64,000 nucleotides of DNA from Paracraurococcus sp042666655 (GTDB lineage Bacteria > Pseudomonadota > Alphaproteobacteria > Acetobacterales > Acetobacteraceae), in contig NZ_JBHTDE010000002.1 of NCBI RefSeq assembly GCF_042666655.1, positions 930,001 through 994,000 on the forward strand, read 5' to 3'. This document shows positions 53,753-61,492 of this stretch, piece after piece (the first letter of the stretch is position 1; the number at the start of each line of letters is the position of its first letter). The notes beneath the pieces were generated by a model. That model was not told the origin of the DNA and ran no database searches. It worked only from the letters and a program-made list of their open reading frames with translations. The translations under genes and the position numbers were made by a program.

Positions 53753-54498
53753 CGATAGCCCTCCTCGCGCAGGCGGTCCGACAGGACCTTCACCTGGATC
53801 TCCAATGCCTCGGTCTCTTCGTGCTGCAGCCGGCCGCGCAATTCGCCGGCGGTGCGGGTCAGCTCATCGAGCAGGGAGGGCAGGTTGGCGGGCGGCGCCG
53901 CGCCGGCCTCCAGCCGCTGGACGATGCGTTCCACCCCGTCCAGGTGGACGGTCAGGAAGCGGCGCGCCATCGGCAGCCGGTCCGGCCGCGCCGTCAGGTC
54001 GTCCAGCACGCCCTCCATCGCCATGGCCACGCCCTGCAGCCGCGGGTCGGCCAGGCGGGCGGCGACGGATTCGATCCGGGCAAGGCGGATCCGGCTTTCC
54101 TCGATCGGGCCGGGCGCTGGTGGTGGTGGCGCGGGTGGTGGCGGGGGCGCCGTCTCGGGCAGCGCGGTATACATCAGCCGGGTGCCGAGCAGCGCGCCGC
54201 CGGCCATGACGAAGGGGAAGATGGTGCCGAGGTCGGCGGCGAAATGCGCCGCCAGCCCGGTGCCGACCGCCATGATCCAGGAAGCCCGCTTGGCATCGCC
54301 GCGCCGGCCGCGCCGCAGCACGCGGGCGCCCAGCAGGCTTGCGCCGAAGCCGAGCGCCGAGCCGAGCACGATCTTTTCGTCCCCGCCGACGGCGGCGACC
54401 AACGCGGCGGGCAGCAAAGGGGAGGCGAAGATCGGCAGGCCGTAGCCGCGCCAGCGGGCGCGCAGCCCTATCCAGCCATCCAGCAGGTCGCGCAGCAT
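53749..54498 (-). CDS. XpaC-like (5-bromo-4-chloroindolyl phosphate hydrolysis) family protein
   Basis: A 249-residue protein. Three hydrophobic segments lie in the first 105 residues (LPIFASPLLPAALVAAVGG, IVLGSALGFGASLLGARVL, GLAAHFAADLGTIFPFVMAGG). A Pro-rich linker (PPPPPAPPPP) leads to a helical cytoplasmic domain. That domain has RIESVAARLADPRLQ and FLTVHLDGVERIVQRLE, typical of XpaC. The family name comes from a Bacillus phenotype; no enzyme activity is proven. Start and stop overlap both neighbours (TGATG upstream, ATGA downstream), so it is coupled to the small membrane protein and TelA. Confidence 0.75.
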   Translation of the reverse strand: MLRDLLDGWIGLRARWRGYGLPIFASPLLPAALVAAVGGDEKIVLGSALGFGASLLGARVLRRGRRGDAKRASWIMAVGTGLAAHFAADLGTIFPFVMAGGALLGTRLMYTALPETAPPPPPAPPPPAPGPIEESRIRLARIESVAARLADPRLQGVAMAMEGVLDDLTARPDRLPMARRFLTVHLDGVERIVQRLEAGAAPPANLPSLLDELTRTAGELRGRLQHEETEALEIQVKVLSDRLREEGYR

Positions 54499-54653
54499 CA
54501 GTCGAACAGGCTGCCGAAGCTGCGGACCAGGGCGATGATCCCCGTGAGCCAGAGCGAGGCGGTCAGCAACGCGCCGCCCCAGGCCCAGACCAGGGGGGTG
54601 TGCAGCGGCGGTGCCGCTGCGGGCAGGGAGGGGGTCGCGTTGCGCGTGTCCAT
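54498..54653 (-). CDS. Small single-helix membrane protein upstream of XpaC-TelA
   Basis: A 51-residue product too short for most gene callers. The sequence has a polar Ala/Pro-rich start, then one clear helix (LVWAWGGALLTASLWLTGIIALV) and the end RSFGSLFD. Its stop overlaps the XpaC-like start by one base (TGATG), the same coupling seen downstream. A good Shine-Dalgarno is absent. It would be a membrane partner of the XpaC-TelA module. The family is unknown to me. Confidence 0.6.
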   Translation of the reverse strand: MDTRNATPSLPAAAPPLHTPLVWAWGGALLTASLWLTGIIALVRSFGSLFD

Positions 54654-54731
54654 GGCGGGGCGTTACATCGCGACGATGGCGGCCCGGATCAATGGGCGCG
54701 CGTGCAATAGTCGATGATCGGGAGAGGGCAC

Positions 54732-55661
54732 ATGGACAAGGTAGCCGTGGTGGGAGCGGGGCTGATCGGCCGCGCCTGGTCGATGGTCTTCGCCCGGGCA
54801 GGGCTTTCGGTCTCGCTCTGGGACAAGATGGACGGCGTGGCCGAGGGCGCCATGGCGCGGATCGCCGGCAGCCTGGCCGACCTGCACGCCGCCGGGCTGG
54901 TCAAGGAAACGCCCGAGGTGATCCTCGCCCGCATCACGCCGGCCGCGACCCTGGCGGAATGCGTCGCCGGCGCCATCCACGTGCAGGAGAACGGGCCGGA
55001 GCGGCTTTCGCCCAAGCAGGAATTGTTCGCCGAGCTCGACCGGCTCTGCCCGCCCGAGGTGGTGCTCGCCTCCTCCACCTCCGGCATCCCGGCCAGCGAA
55101 TTCACCGGCAACCTGCCCGGACGCGGCCGCTGCCTGGTCGCCCACCCGGTGAACCCACCCTACCTGGTGCCGCTGGTGGAGCTGGTCGGGGCGCCCTGGA
55201 CCGATCCGGCGGTGGTCACCCGCACCCGCGCGCTGATGGACCGGGTCGGTCAGGTGCCGGTGGTGGCCTTCAAGGAGACCACGGGATTCGTGCTCAACCG
55301 GCTGCAGGCGGCGCTGGTGGCGGAGGCCTTCCGGATGGTGCGGGACGGCGTGATGTCGCCCGCCGATGTCGACGCCTGCGTCAAGGACGGGCTCGGCCTG
55401 CGCTGGTCCTTCATGGGCCCCTTCGAGACCATCGACCTGAACGCCCCCGGCGGGGTCGAGGACTATGTCGGCCGCTTCGGCCCGCTGATGGGCGGCATCA
55501 CCCATGAGCAGACGCCCTACGACTACGACGCGCCGACGGTAGAGGACGTGACCGCCGAGCGCCGCGCGGCGCTGCCGCTGGAGCGCATCCAGGACCGCAG
55601 TGCCTGGCGCGACCGCCGGCTGATGGCATTGGTGGCGCACAAGCGGGGGCAGCCCGGCTGA
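54732..55661 (+). CDS. 3-hydroxyacyl-CoA dehydrogenase family protein (L-gulonate-dehydrogenase/lambda-crystallin-like)
   Basis: A 309-residue dehydrogenase. The NAD motif GAGLIGRAW is at residues 8-16. The catalytic region is ASSTSGIPASEF (about 113-124), with His138 in AHPVNPPYLVPLVELV. Family ending: FKETTGFVLNRLQAALVAEAFRMVRDG. The HPxNPPYL form is that of lambda-crystallin/L-gulonate 3-dehydrogenase and related 3-hydroxyacid enzymes, so its substrate may be a free hydroxyacid rather than a CoA ester. The ATG at 54732 follows GGGAGAGG. A serine hydrolase gene starts 62 bp later on the same strand. Confidence 0.85.
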   Translation: MDKVAVVGAGLIGRAWSMVFARAGLSVSLWDKMDGVAEGAMARIAGSLADLHAAGLVKETPEVILARITPAATLAECVAGAIHVQENGPERLSPKQELFAELDRLCPPEVVLASSTSGIPASEFTGNLPGRGRCLVAHPVNPPYLVPLVELVGAPWTDPAVVTRTRALMDRVGQVPVVAFKETTGFVLNRLQAALVAEAFRMVRDGVMSPADVDACVKDGLGLRWSFMGPFETIDLNAPGGVEDYVGRFGPLMGGITHEQTPYDYDAPTVEDVTAERRAALPLERIQDRSAWRDRRLMALVAHKRGQPG

Positions 55662-55723
55662 GGCGCTGGCGGCGGCGGGCTGGGCGAGTCTAGCATCCTC
55701 CCAAAGCAAACGGAGGGGATGCC

Positions 55724-56899
55724 ATGAAGGTCGAGATCGACGCCGTCCTGCGCGGTGCGGTGGAGCGCGGCGAGGTGCCGGGCATCGCCTTTGTCGCCGG
55801 CGATGCCGCGGGCATGCTCTACGAGGGCGCCTTCGGCCGCCGCGGCCTGGACCAGCCGGCGGCGATGACGCCGGATACCGTGGTCTGGATCGCCTCGATG
55901 ACCAAGGCGGTCACCACGACGGCCGTGCTGCGGCAGGTCGAGGCCGGCAGGCTTTCGCTCGACGCGCCGATCGGCGCGGTGCTGCCGGAATTGGCGCAGC
56001 CGCAGGTATTGATGGGCTTCGCGCCCGAGGGCGGCGAGGCGATGCTGCGCCCGGCCCGCAAGACGCTGACCCTGCGGCACCTGCTGACCCACACCAGCGG
56101 CTTCAGCTACGACATGTGGAACCCTGAGATCGGCGCCTACATGGCAGCCCGCCAGGTCCCCGGCATCATCGGCTGCCAACGCGCGGCGCTGGGCACGCCG
56201 CTGGTCGCCGAGCCGGGCGAGCGGTGGGAGTACGGCATCGGCATCGACTGGGCCGGGCTGGCGGTGGAACAGGTGACCGGCAAGCGCCTGGCCGAGGTGC
56301 TGGCCGAGGAGGTGCTGGGCCCGCTCGGCATGCGGGACACCGCTTTCCGCATCGGTGCCGACCAGCGCGGCCGGCTCGCCTCGATGCATGCGAAGGCGCC
56401 GGACGGCACGCTGGCGGCGATCCCCTTCGAGGTGCCGCAGGACCCGGAATTCCACATGGGCGGCGGCGGGCTGTACGGCACCGTGACCGACTACCTGCGC
56501 TTCTGCCGGATGTGGCTGAACGCCGGCACGCTGGATGGTGCCCGCGTCCTGGCGCCCGAGACGGTGCGGGAGGCGATGCGCGACCAGATCGCGCCCCTCG
56601 AGGTTACGCCGATGAAATCCGCCATGCCGGCCTCGACCCATGATGTCGAGCTCTTCCCAGGCATACAGAAGGGCTGGGGCCTGTCCTTCCTGATCAACGC
56701 GGCGGAGGTGCCGGGTGGGCGCGCGGCCGGGAGTCTCGCCTGGGCCGGGCTGGCGAACACCTATTACTGGATCGACCCGGCGCGGGACCGGGCCGGGGTC
56801 CTTGCCACGCAGATCCTGCCCTTCGCCGACCGCCATGTCCTCGCCACGCTGGAAGCGGCGGAGCGCGCCGTCTACGCGGGATGGCAGCGGCGGGCGTAG
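55724..56899 (+). CDS. Serine hydrolase, class C beta-lactamase-like family
   Basis: A 391-residue esterase/penicillin-binding-like hydrolase. The catalytic motif SxxK is Ser58-M-T-Lys61 (IASMTKAV). The tyrosine motif is Tyr170 (WEYGIG), where the usual YxN has Ile at the third place. A typical LLTHTSGFSYD precedes it. No signal peptide, so it is probably a cytoplasmic esterase rather than an antibiotic resistance enzyme. GGAGGGG precedes the ATG at 55724. It may form an operon with the dehydrogenase upstream, hydrolysing an ester or lactone that yields a hydroxyacid (inference). Confidence 0.85.
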   Translation: MKVEIDAVLRGAVERGEVPGIAFVAGDAAGMLYEGAFGRRGLDQPAAMTPDTVVWIASMTKAVTTTAVLRQVEAGRLSLDAPIGAVLPELAQPQVLMGFAPEGGEAMLRPARKTLTLRHLLTHTSGFSYDMWNPEIGAYMAARQVPGIIGCQRAALGTPLVAEPGERWEYGIGIDWAGLAVEQVTGKRLAEVLAEEVLGPLGMRDTAFRIGADQRGRLASMHAKAPDGTLAAIPFEVPQDPEFHMGGGGLYGTVTDYLRFCRMWLNAGTLDGARVLAPETVREAMRDQIAPLEVTPMKSAMPASTHDVELFPGIQKGWGLSFLINAAEVPGGRAAGSLAWAGLANTYYWIDPARDRAGVLATQILPFADRHVLATLEAAERAVYAGWQRRA

Positions 56900-57340
56900 C
56901 GACCGCGGCCGGCGATGGGGTAACCATTGCTGCTGGCCGGTCCTGGTCGGGCCAGCGGCCCGGCGGAAGGATCGCCCAGCGTTCGGTGCGCTGTCACTTA
57001 AATCATTATCGAATATACAATATATCTATTATCGGAACGATGAAGTGGTGTTGACTATCGCAACCTTTGATAGAATGCTGCATTGCGCTTATGAACCATG
57101 CGTTGTGGGCCCTGGTCGATAATACGAACCGCGAAGGAAGTTCCGGATGCAGGAGAACGCCTGAAGGCGCAGCGCGACAGCACGCGGTTGCTGTCATGAG
57201 CGGGGCGGGCTGGCTCCCGGGCTGCTTGCCGAGCTGACCTGCCCGGTCCGGGCCAGGCGATACTTCAAAATCACCAGTACATACTGAAAATCCTCTGTTG
57301 TGGGCCAAAGCGAAAGCTCTTGGCCTGCGAAAGGAAAGCC
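56900..57340. other. 441-bp gene-free region with an AT-rich block
   Basis: Most of this gap is ordinary high-GC sequence, but about 57000-57070 is strikingly AT-rich (AATCATTATCG, ATACAATATATC, TTGACT). ATTATCG occurs twice, about 27 bp apart. It is the likely promoter or regulatory region of the RTX gene. I see no gene, tRNA or convincing -35/-10 pair: TTGACT (57051) and TAGAAT (57071) are only 14 bp apart. Confidence 0.6.
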
Positions 57341-59533
57341 ATGACCTCGTTGAACCTTGTCATTCGTGGGCAGAGCAACGCCATCGTTCTTGCCCAGACC
57401 AGTGGCGGAGCTCATGCGAACCAGCTGCGCAGCACGGTGGAACAACTGCTCGGCTTCGACGGGGTCACGAATTCGATCAGGATCGTTTTCGAGACCGGAA
57501 CTGCCACCTCCACCGCGGTCAACGGCGCCGCCTTCCTGACCCAATGGATCGCCCCGATCGGCGGCGACTGGCACAATGGATGGGGCCTGTCGCCCTATGG
57601 CTACGGGGCCGGCTTCTACGCGAAGCTGGCCGGCCTGCCGCAGGCGCAGCGCAGCGCGCCCACCGCGATCCTCTGGCTGCACAACGAGGCGGATGCCAAG
57701 CGCGTCGTCGGCCTGACCGCGGAGGAGTGGGCGTCTGGGGTCCGCTACGATGCCCAGAACGTGGCGATTGCGCTCGGCCAGGATGCCAGCGCCATCCCCT
57801 ATCTGTTCGTCGACGCCATCCCCTTCACCACCGCCCCGCCAAAGGGGTTGCAGGCGATCCGGGAGGGCATGCAGCTGCTCGCCGACGCGAACGACTTCAA
57901 TGCCCTGATTGCGGCGCGCGAGATCGACGTCAACATGGACGCCGACAACACCGACGGCAACGCGCTCACGCGGGAATATGGCGGCTCCCACTTGTTCGGT
58001 CCCGACCTGACCCAGCTGGCCCATCGCGCTGCGCTCTCGGCCGCGGAAGCCTTCGCGGCCTATGCCCTGCCCGGGTCGCCAATGGCCTTGGCGGGCGGCG
58101 ACATCGCCAATGTCGGGCCGCAGGTCATCGAAGCGGTCCTCGCCGATGCCCGGCACCTGGTGCTCGACATCGCCCTCGACCACGGCGCGACGCTGGCTGC
58201 GCTGGATGGCGTCGCCGCCTCCGGCGTCGGCTGGACCGTGGTGCAGGGGAGCAGCCTCATCGAGGCAACCGCCGCCGTCCTGTCCGGTGGCAAGCTCTAT
58301 CTGACCTTCGGTGCGGACGTCGTTGCCGGTGCGCAGCTCTATTACGGCTACGGCAATGGCCGGCTGGCCGCGCCCGACGGGTCCGGCGTCGGCCATGCCG
58401 TCTATGACAGCAACGGGCTGCCGATCTGGGCGTCCGCCTACGGCGTCGCGGTCAACGGCGGCGTGACCGCCCCGGCCGGGCCCGGATACGCGGCACCGGT
58501 CGGCGTCGGCGACGCCTATACCATCGGGCAGGGCCACACCCTGGCCGTCGCCGCGGGCAGCGGGCTGCTGGCCAACGACACCTATGCCGGCACGGCGACG
58601 CTTTCGGCGCTGCTGGTGTCCGGGCCGGCCCATGGCTCGCTGGCGCTGGGTGCCGACGGTGCCTTCACCTATGTGCCGGCCCCGGGCTTCGCCGGGACCG
58701 ATGGCTTCACCTATCAGGACTCCGACGGGTTGCTCACCTCCGCGACGACCCAGGTGACGCTCACCGTGACGCCGGCAAACCGCGCGCCGATGGCCGCCGC
58801 CGACTCGTTCAGCGGGACCGCCGGCGTCGCGCTCAGCCTGCCCGCCTCGACCCTGCTGGCGAACGACACCGATGCCGACGGCAATGCGCTGGCCCTGACG
58901 GCGGTCGGCGGCGCCACCAACGGCACCGTCGGCCTGGCGACCGTGAACGGGGCATTGAGCGTCACCTTCACCGGCGCGGCGGTGGGGACCGGAAGCTTCA
59001 CCTATACGGTCAGCGACGGGCAGGGCGGCACCGCCACGGGGCAGGTGAGCGTGAGCCTCGCCGCGCCGAGCACGGCCAGCGTCTACACCTCCGGCACCGC
59101 CGGCGCAGACCTTTACGATTTCGCGCTGCGTCTCAACCCGCAGCAGGTGAGCGGCAATGCGGGCAACGACACCGTCATCGGCGGCATCGCCAACGACACG
59201 ATCAATGGCGGCGACGGCAGCGACGTGCTGAACGGCGGGGCGGGCACCGACTATCTCACCGGCGGCGCGGGCGCCGACACGTTCATCCTGCGCAAGGGGG
59301 AGATCGCCGGCGACCGGCTCTCCGACTTCCAGGGGGCGGGCAACGGCGCGGTGGCCGGCGACGACGTGATCGAGTTGCAGGCCTTCGGCGCCGGCGCCAC
59401 CTTCGATTTCGTCTCGAACGTCAACACCACGACGAAGCTCTACCGCGTCACCGACGGCGCCTATACGGCCGATGTCTTGATTGCCCATGGCGGCACGGTA
59501 GGCCTGGTGCTGGGCGATTACGTGTTCGCCTGA
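57341..59533 (+). CDS. Secreted RTX protein with esterase-like head and cadherin/Ig-like repeats
   Basis: A 730-residue protein without a Sec signal. Residues 1-240 resemble a sialate-O-acetylesterase/SGNH domain: GQSN with Ser12 at the N-terminus and WLHNEAD at 111-117 (compare WxQGExD); the second catalytic residue may be the His in GGSHLFG, but the usual Asp three places before is not evident. Two beta-sandwich repeats follow at about 385-475 and 479-575 (NDT, FTYxxxDG, ANDTDADGN), then RTX calcium repeats at 613-648 (GGDGSDVLNGG). The C-terminal end DYVFA suits export through a type I secretion system. AAGGAAAG precedes the ATG. A role at the cell surface or in the medium is likely. Confidence 0.82.
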   Translation: MTSLNLVIRGQSNAIVLAQTSGGAHANQLRSTVEQLLGFDGVTNSIRIVFETGTATSTAVNGAAFLTQWIAPIGGDWHNGWGLSPYGYGAGFYAKLAGLPQAQRSAPTAILWLHNEADAKRVVGLTAEEWASGVRYDAQNVAIALGQDASAIPYLFVDAIPFTTAPPKGLQAIREGMQLLADANDFNALIAAREIDVNMDADNTDGNALTREYGGSHLFGPDLTQLAHRAALSAAEAFAAYALPGSPMALAGGDIANVGPQVIEAVLADARHLVLDIALDHGATLAALDGVAASGVGWTVVQGSSLIEATAAVLSGGKLYLTFGADVVAGAQLYYGYGNGRLAAPDGSGVGHAVYDSNGLPIWASAYGVAVNGGVTAPAGPGYAAPVGVGDAYTIGQGHTLAVAAGSGLLANDTYAGTATLSALLVSGPAHGSLALGADGAFTYVPAPGFAGTDGFTYQDSDGLLTSATTQVTLTVTPANRAPMAAADSFSGTAGVALSLPASTLLANDTDADGNALALTAVGGATNGTVGLATVNGALSVTFTGAAVGTGSFTYTVSDGQGGTATGQVSVSLAAPSTASVYTSGTAGADLYDFALRLNPQQVSGNAGNDTVIGGIANDTINGGDGSDVLNGGAGTDYLTGGAGADTFILRKGEIAGDRLSDFQGAGNGAVAGDDVIELQAFGAGATFDFVSNVNTTTKLYRVTDGAYTADVLIAHGGTVGLVLGDYVFA

Positions 59534-59630
59534 CTCCCTTCGCGCGGACGCCGGGATCGCTGGCGCCATCCCGATGCCGCCGCGCCGTGGTGGTGCCGCG
59601 TCCAGGCCCGATGCACGCCGGTGTTTTCCC

Positions 59631-59655
59631 CGGCGGCCGGCAGGTCTGGCCGCCG
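59631..59655. terminator. Hairpin between RTX gene and dppC
   Basis: An 8-bp stem (CGGCGGCC at 59631-59638 and GGCCGCCG at 59648-59655) with a 9-base loop in the 138-bp gap between convergent genes. In the leftward direction it is followed by GGGGAAAAC, so it is not a classical terminator. Confidence 0.35.
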
Positions 59656-59671
59656 CCGGGCCGGGCCCGCG

Positions 59672-60547
59672 CTATGTTCGGTCGCTGCGCGGGTCGAGCG
59701 CATCCCGCAGCCCGTCGCCCACCAGGTTGAAGGCCAGCACCACCAGGAAGATCGCCAAGCCGGGGAAGATCGCCAGCCACGGGGCCTGGGTCAGGAAGCG
59801 CTGCGCCGCGTTCAGCATGCTGCCCCAGGACGGCGCCGGCGGCTGCTGGCCGAGGCCGAGGAAGGACAGCGACGCCTCGGCGATGATCGCTTCCGCGATC
59901 GCCAGCGTCGCCTGCACCAGCAGCGGCGGGATGATGTTCGGCAGGACGTGCACCAGGCCGAGCCGCCAGGGCGGATTGCCCAGCGCCCGCGCCGCCTCGA
60001 CCCAGTCCGTCGCCCGCGCCTCCATCGCCATGCCGCGGGCCAGCCGCACGAAGACCGGGGCGGCGGTGATGGCGATCGCCAGCATGGCGTTCTCCAGCGC
60101 CGGGCCGAGGAAGGCGGCGAGCGCGATCGCCAGGATCAGGAAGGGCACCGACAGCATCGCATCGGCGATGCGGGAGATGACCGTGTCGGTCCAGCCGCCG
60201 GCCAGCCCGGCCAGCAGCCCGACCGGCACGCCGATCACCAGCGCCACCAGCACGGAGACCACGCCCGCAAGCATCGAGGCCCGGGCGCCGTAGAGCACGC
60301 GCGACAGCACGTCGCGGCCGTTCTCGTCGGTGCCGAACCAGTGCGCCGCCGAGGGCGCCTTGCGGATCGCGGTCCAGGAGGTCGCCAGCGGGTCGAAGGG
60401 CGCCAACAGCGGTGCTGCGACCGCGGCGGCGACGAACAGGACAATCACGGCCAGCCCGAAGACCGCCAGCCGGTGCCGCAGGAAGCGGGCGACGGCCCGG
60501 CGCAGCGGCGATTCGCCGCGCAGCGCGGGCGATGCGGTCGCGCTCAT
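59672..60547 (-). CDS. dppC: Dipeptide/oligopeptide ABC permease, DppC type
   Basis: A 291-residue permease with an N-terminal helix (FGLAVIVLFVAAAVAAPLLAPF) and a core of five more. DppC marks are PSAAHWFGTDENGRDVLSRVLYGARASML and the EAA-like loop EARATDWVEAARALGNPPWRLGLVHVLPNI. It is the last gene of the run ATPase, binding protein, DppB, DppC. Its start overlaps the dppB stop by 4 bp (ATGA). Confidence 0.9.
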   Translation of the reverse strand: MSATASPALRGESPLRRAVARFLRHRLAVFGLAVIVLFVAAAVAAPLLAPFDPLATSWTAIRKAPSAAHWFGTDENGRDVLSRVLYGARASMLAGVVSVLVALVIGVPVGLLAGLAGGWTDTVISRIADAMLSVPFLILAIALAAFLGPALENAMLAIAITAAPVFVRLARGMAMEARATDWVEAARALGNPPWRLGLVHVLPNIIPPLLVQATLAIAEAIIAEASLSFLGLGQQPPAPSWGSMLNAAQRFLTQAPWLAIFPGLAIFLVVLAFNLVGDGLRDALDPRSDRT

Positions 60548-61491
60548 GCCGTCCGCAGCCGCGGGTTGATCGCCATGTAGAGCATATCGGCGACCAGGCT
60601 GAGGGAGACGAAGATCAGCGCGGTGGCCAGCACGACGCCCTGCACCACCGGGTAGTCGCGGTTGAAGACCGCATCGACGATCAGCTTGCCGAAGCCGGGG
60701 ATGGTGAAGATCTGCTCGGTCAGCACGGCGCCGGCCAGCAGCCGGCCGAACTCGATGGTGCCCAGCGTGACCACCGGGATCAGTGCGTTGCGCAGCGCGT
60801 GCTTGGCGACGACCACGCGCTCCGCCAGTCCCTTGGCCCGGGCGGTGCGGACATAGTCCTGGGACAGCGCCGTCAGCATCGCCGCCCGCGTGTGCCGCAT
60901 CAGCACGCCGGCGATGCCGTTGCCCAGCACGAAGGCCGGCATGATGGTGGTGGCGAGCGACTGCCAGGGGTCCTCGGTCAGCGGCACGTAGCCGGACGGC
61001 GGCAGCCAGCCGAGCTGCACGCTGAACAGCAGGATCAGCATGATGCCGAGCCAGAAATTCGGCGTCGAGATCCCCGCCAGCGCGATGCCGTTCGCCACCC
61101 AGTCCACCGCCGTGTCGCGCCTTACGGCGGAGATTACGCCGGCCGGCACGCCGATCAGCACGGCGATCAGGAAGGCCATGCTCGCCAGCTGGAAGGTGAC
61201 CGGCAGCTTGGTGAGGATCAGCGCGCCGACCGGTTCGCGGATGCGCCAGGAATAGCCGAAATCGCCGACCAGCACCCGGCCCAGCCAGGCCAGGTATTGC
61301 TGCGGCAGCGGCTGGTCGAGCCGCAGTTCGGCGCGGATCTGCGCCAGCACCTGCGGATCGCCGCGTTCCTCGCCCGCCAGGATCAGCGCCGGGTCGCCCG
61401 GCATCAGCTGCTGCAGCCCGAAGATCAGGATCGACAGGATCAGCAGCGTCGGCAGCACCTGGCCGAGCCGCTTGAGCAGCCAGAGGCCCAT
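60544..61491 (-). CDS. dppB: Dipeptide/oligopeptide ABC permease, DppB type
   Basis: A 315-residue permease, with six helices and the DppB start LLKRLGQVLPTLLILSILIFGLQQLMPGDPALILAG. The loop DYVRTARAKGLAERVVVAKHALRNALIPVVTL is the EAA motif region. The gene starts 1 bp after the stop of the binding-protein gene and overlaps dppC downstream. It forms the channel with DppC. Confidence 0.9.
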   Translation of the reverse strand: MGLWLLKRLGQVLPTLLILSILIFGLQQLMPGDPALILAGEERGDPQVLAQIRAELRLDQPLPQQYLAWLGRVLVGDFGYSWRIREPVGALILTKLPVTFQLASMAFLIAVLIGVPAGVISAVRRDTAVDWVANGIALAGISTPNFWLGIMLILLFSVQLGWLPPSGYVPLTEDPWQSLATTIMPAFVLGNGIAGVLMRHTRAAMLTALSQDYVRTARAKGLAERVVVAKHALRNALIPVVTLGTIEFGRLLAGAVLTEQIFTIPGFGKLIVDAVFNRDYPVVQGVVLATALIFVSLSLVADMLYMAINPRLRTA

Positions 61492-61492
61492 C

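Noticed and set aside
55724..56899. Serine hydrolase as an antibiotic-resistance beta-lactamase
   Set aside because: There is no signal peptide and the YxN motif is altered (Tyr170-Gly-Ile). The context with a hydroxyacid dehydrogenase suggests an esterase.
57051..57076. TTGACT...TAGAAT as a sigma-70 promoter of the RTX gene
   Set aside because: The boxes are only 14 bp apart, too close for a standard sigma-70 promoter, and the -10 box is imperfect. Kept only as part of the AT-rich region entry.
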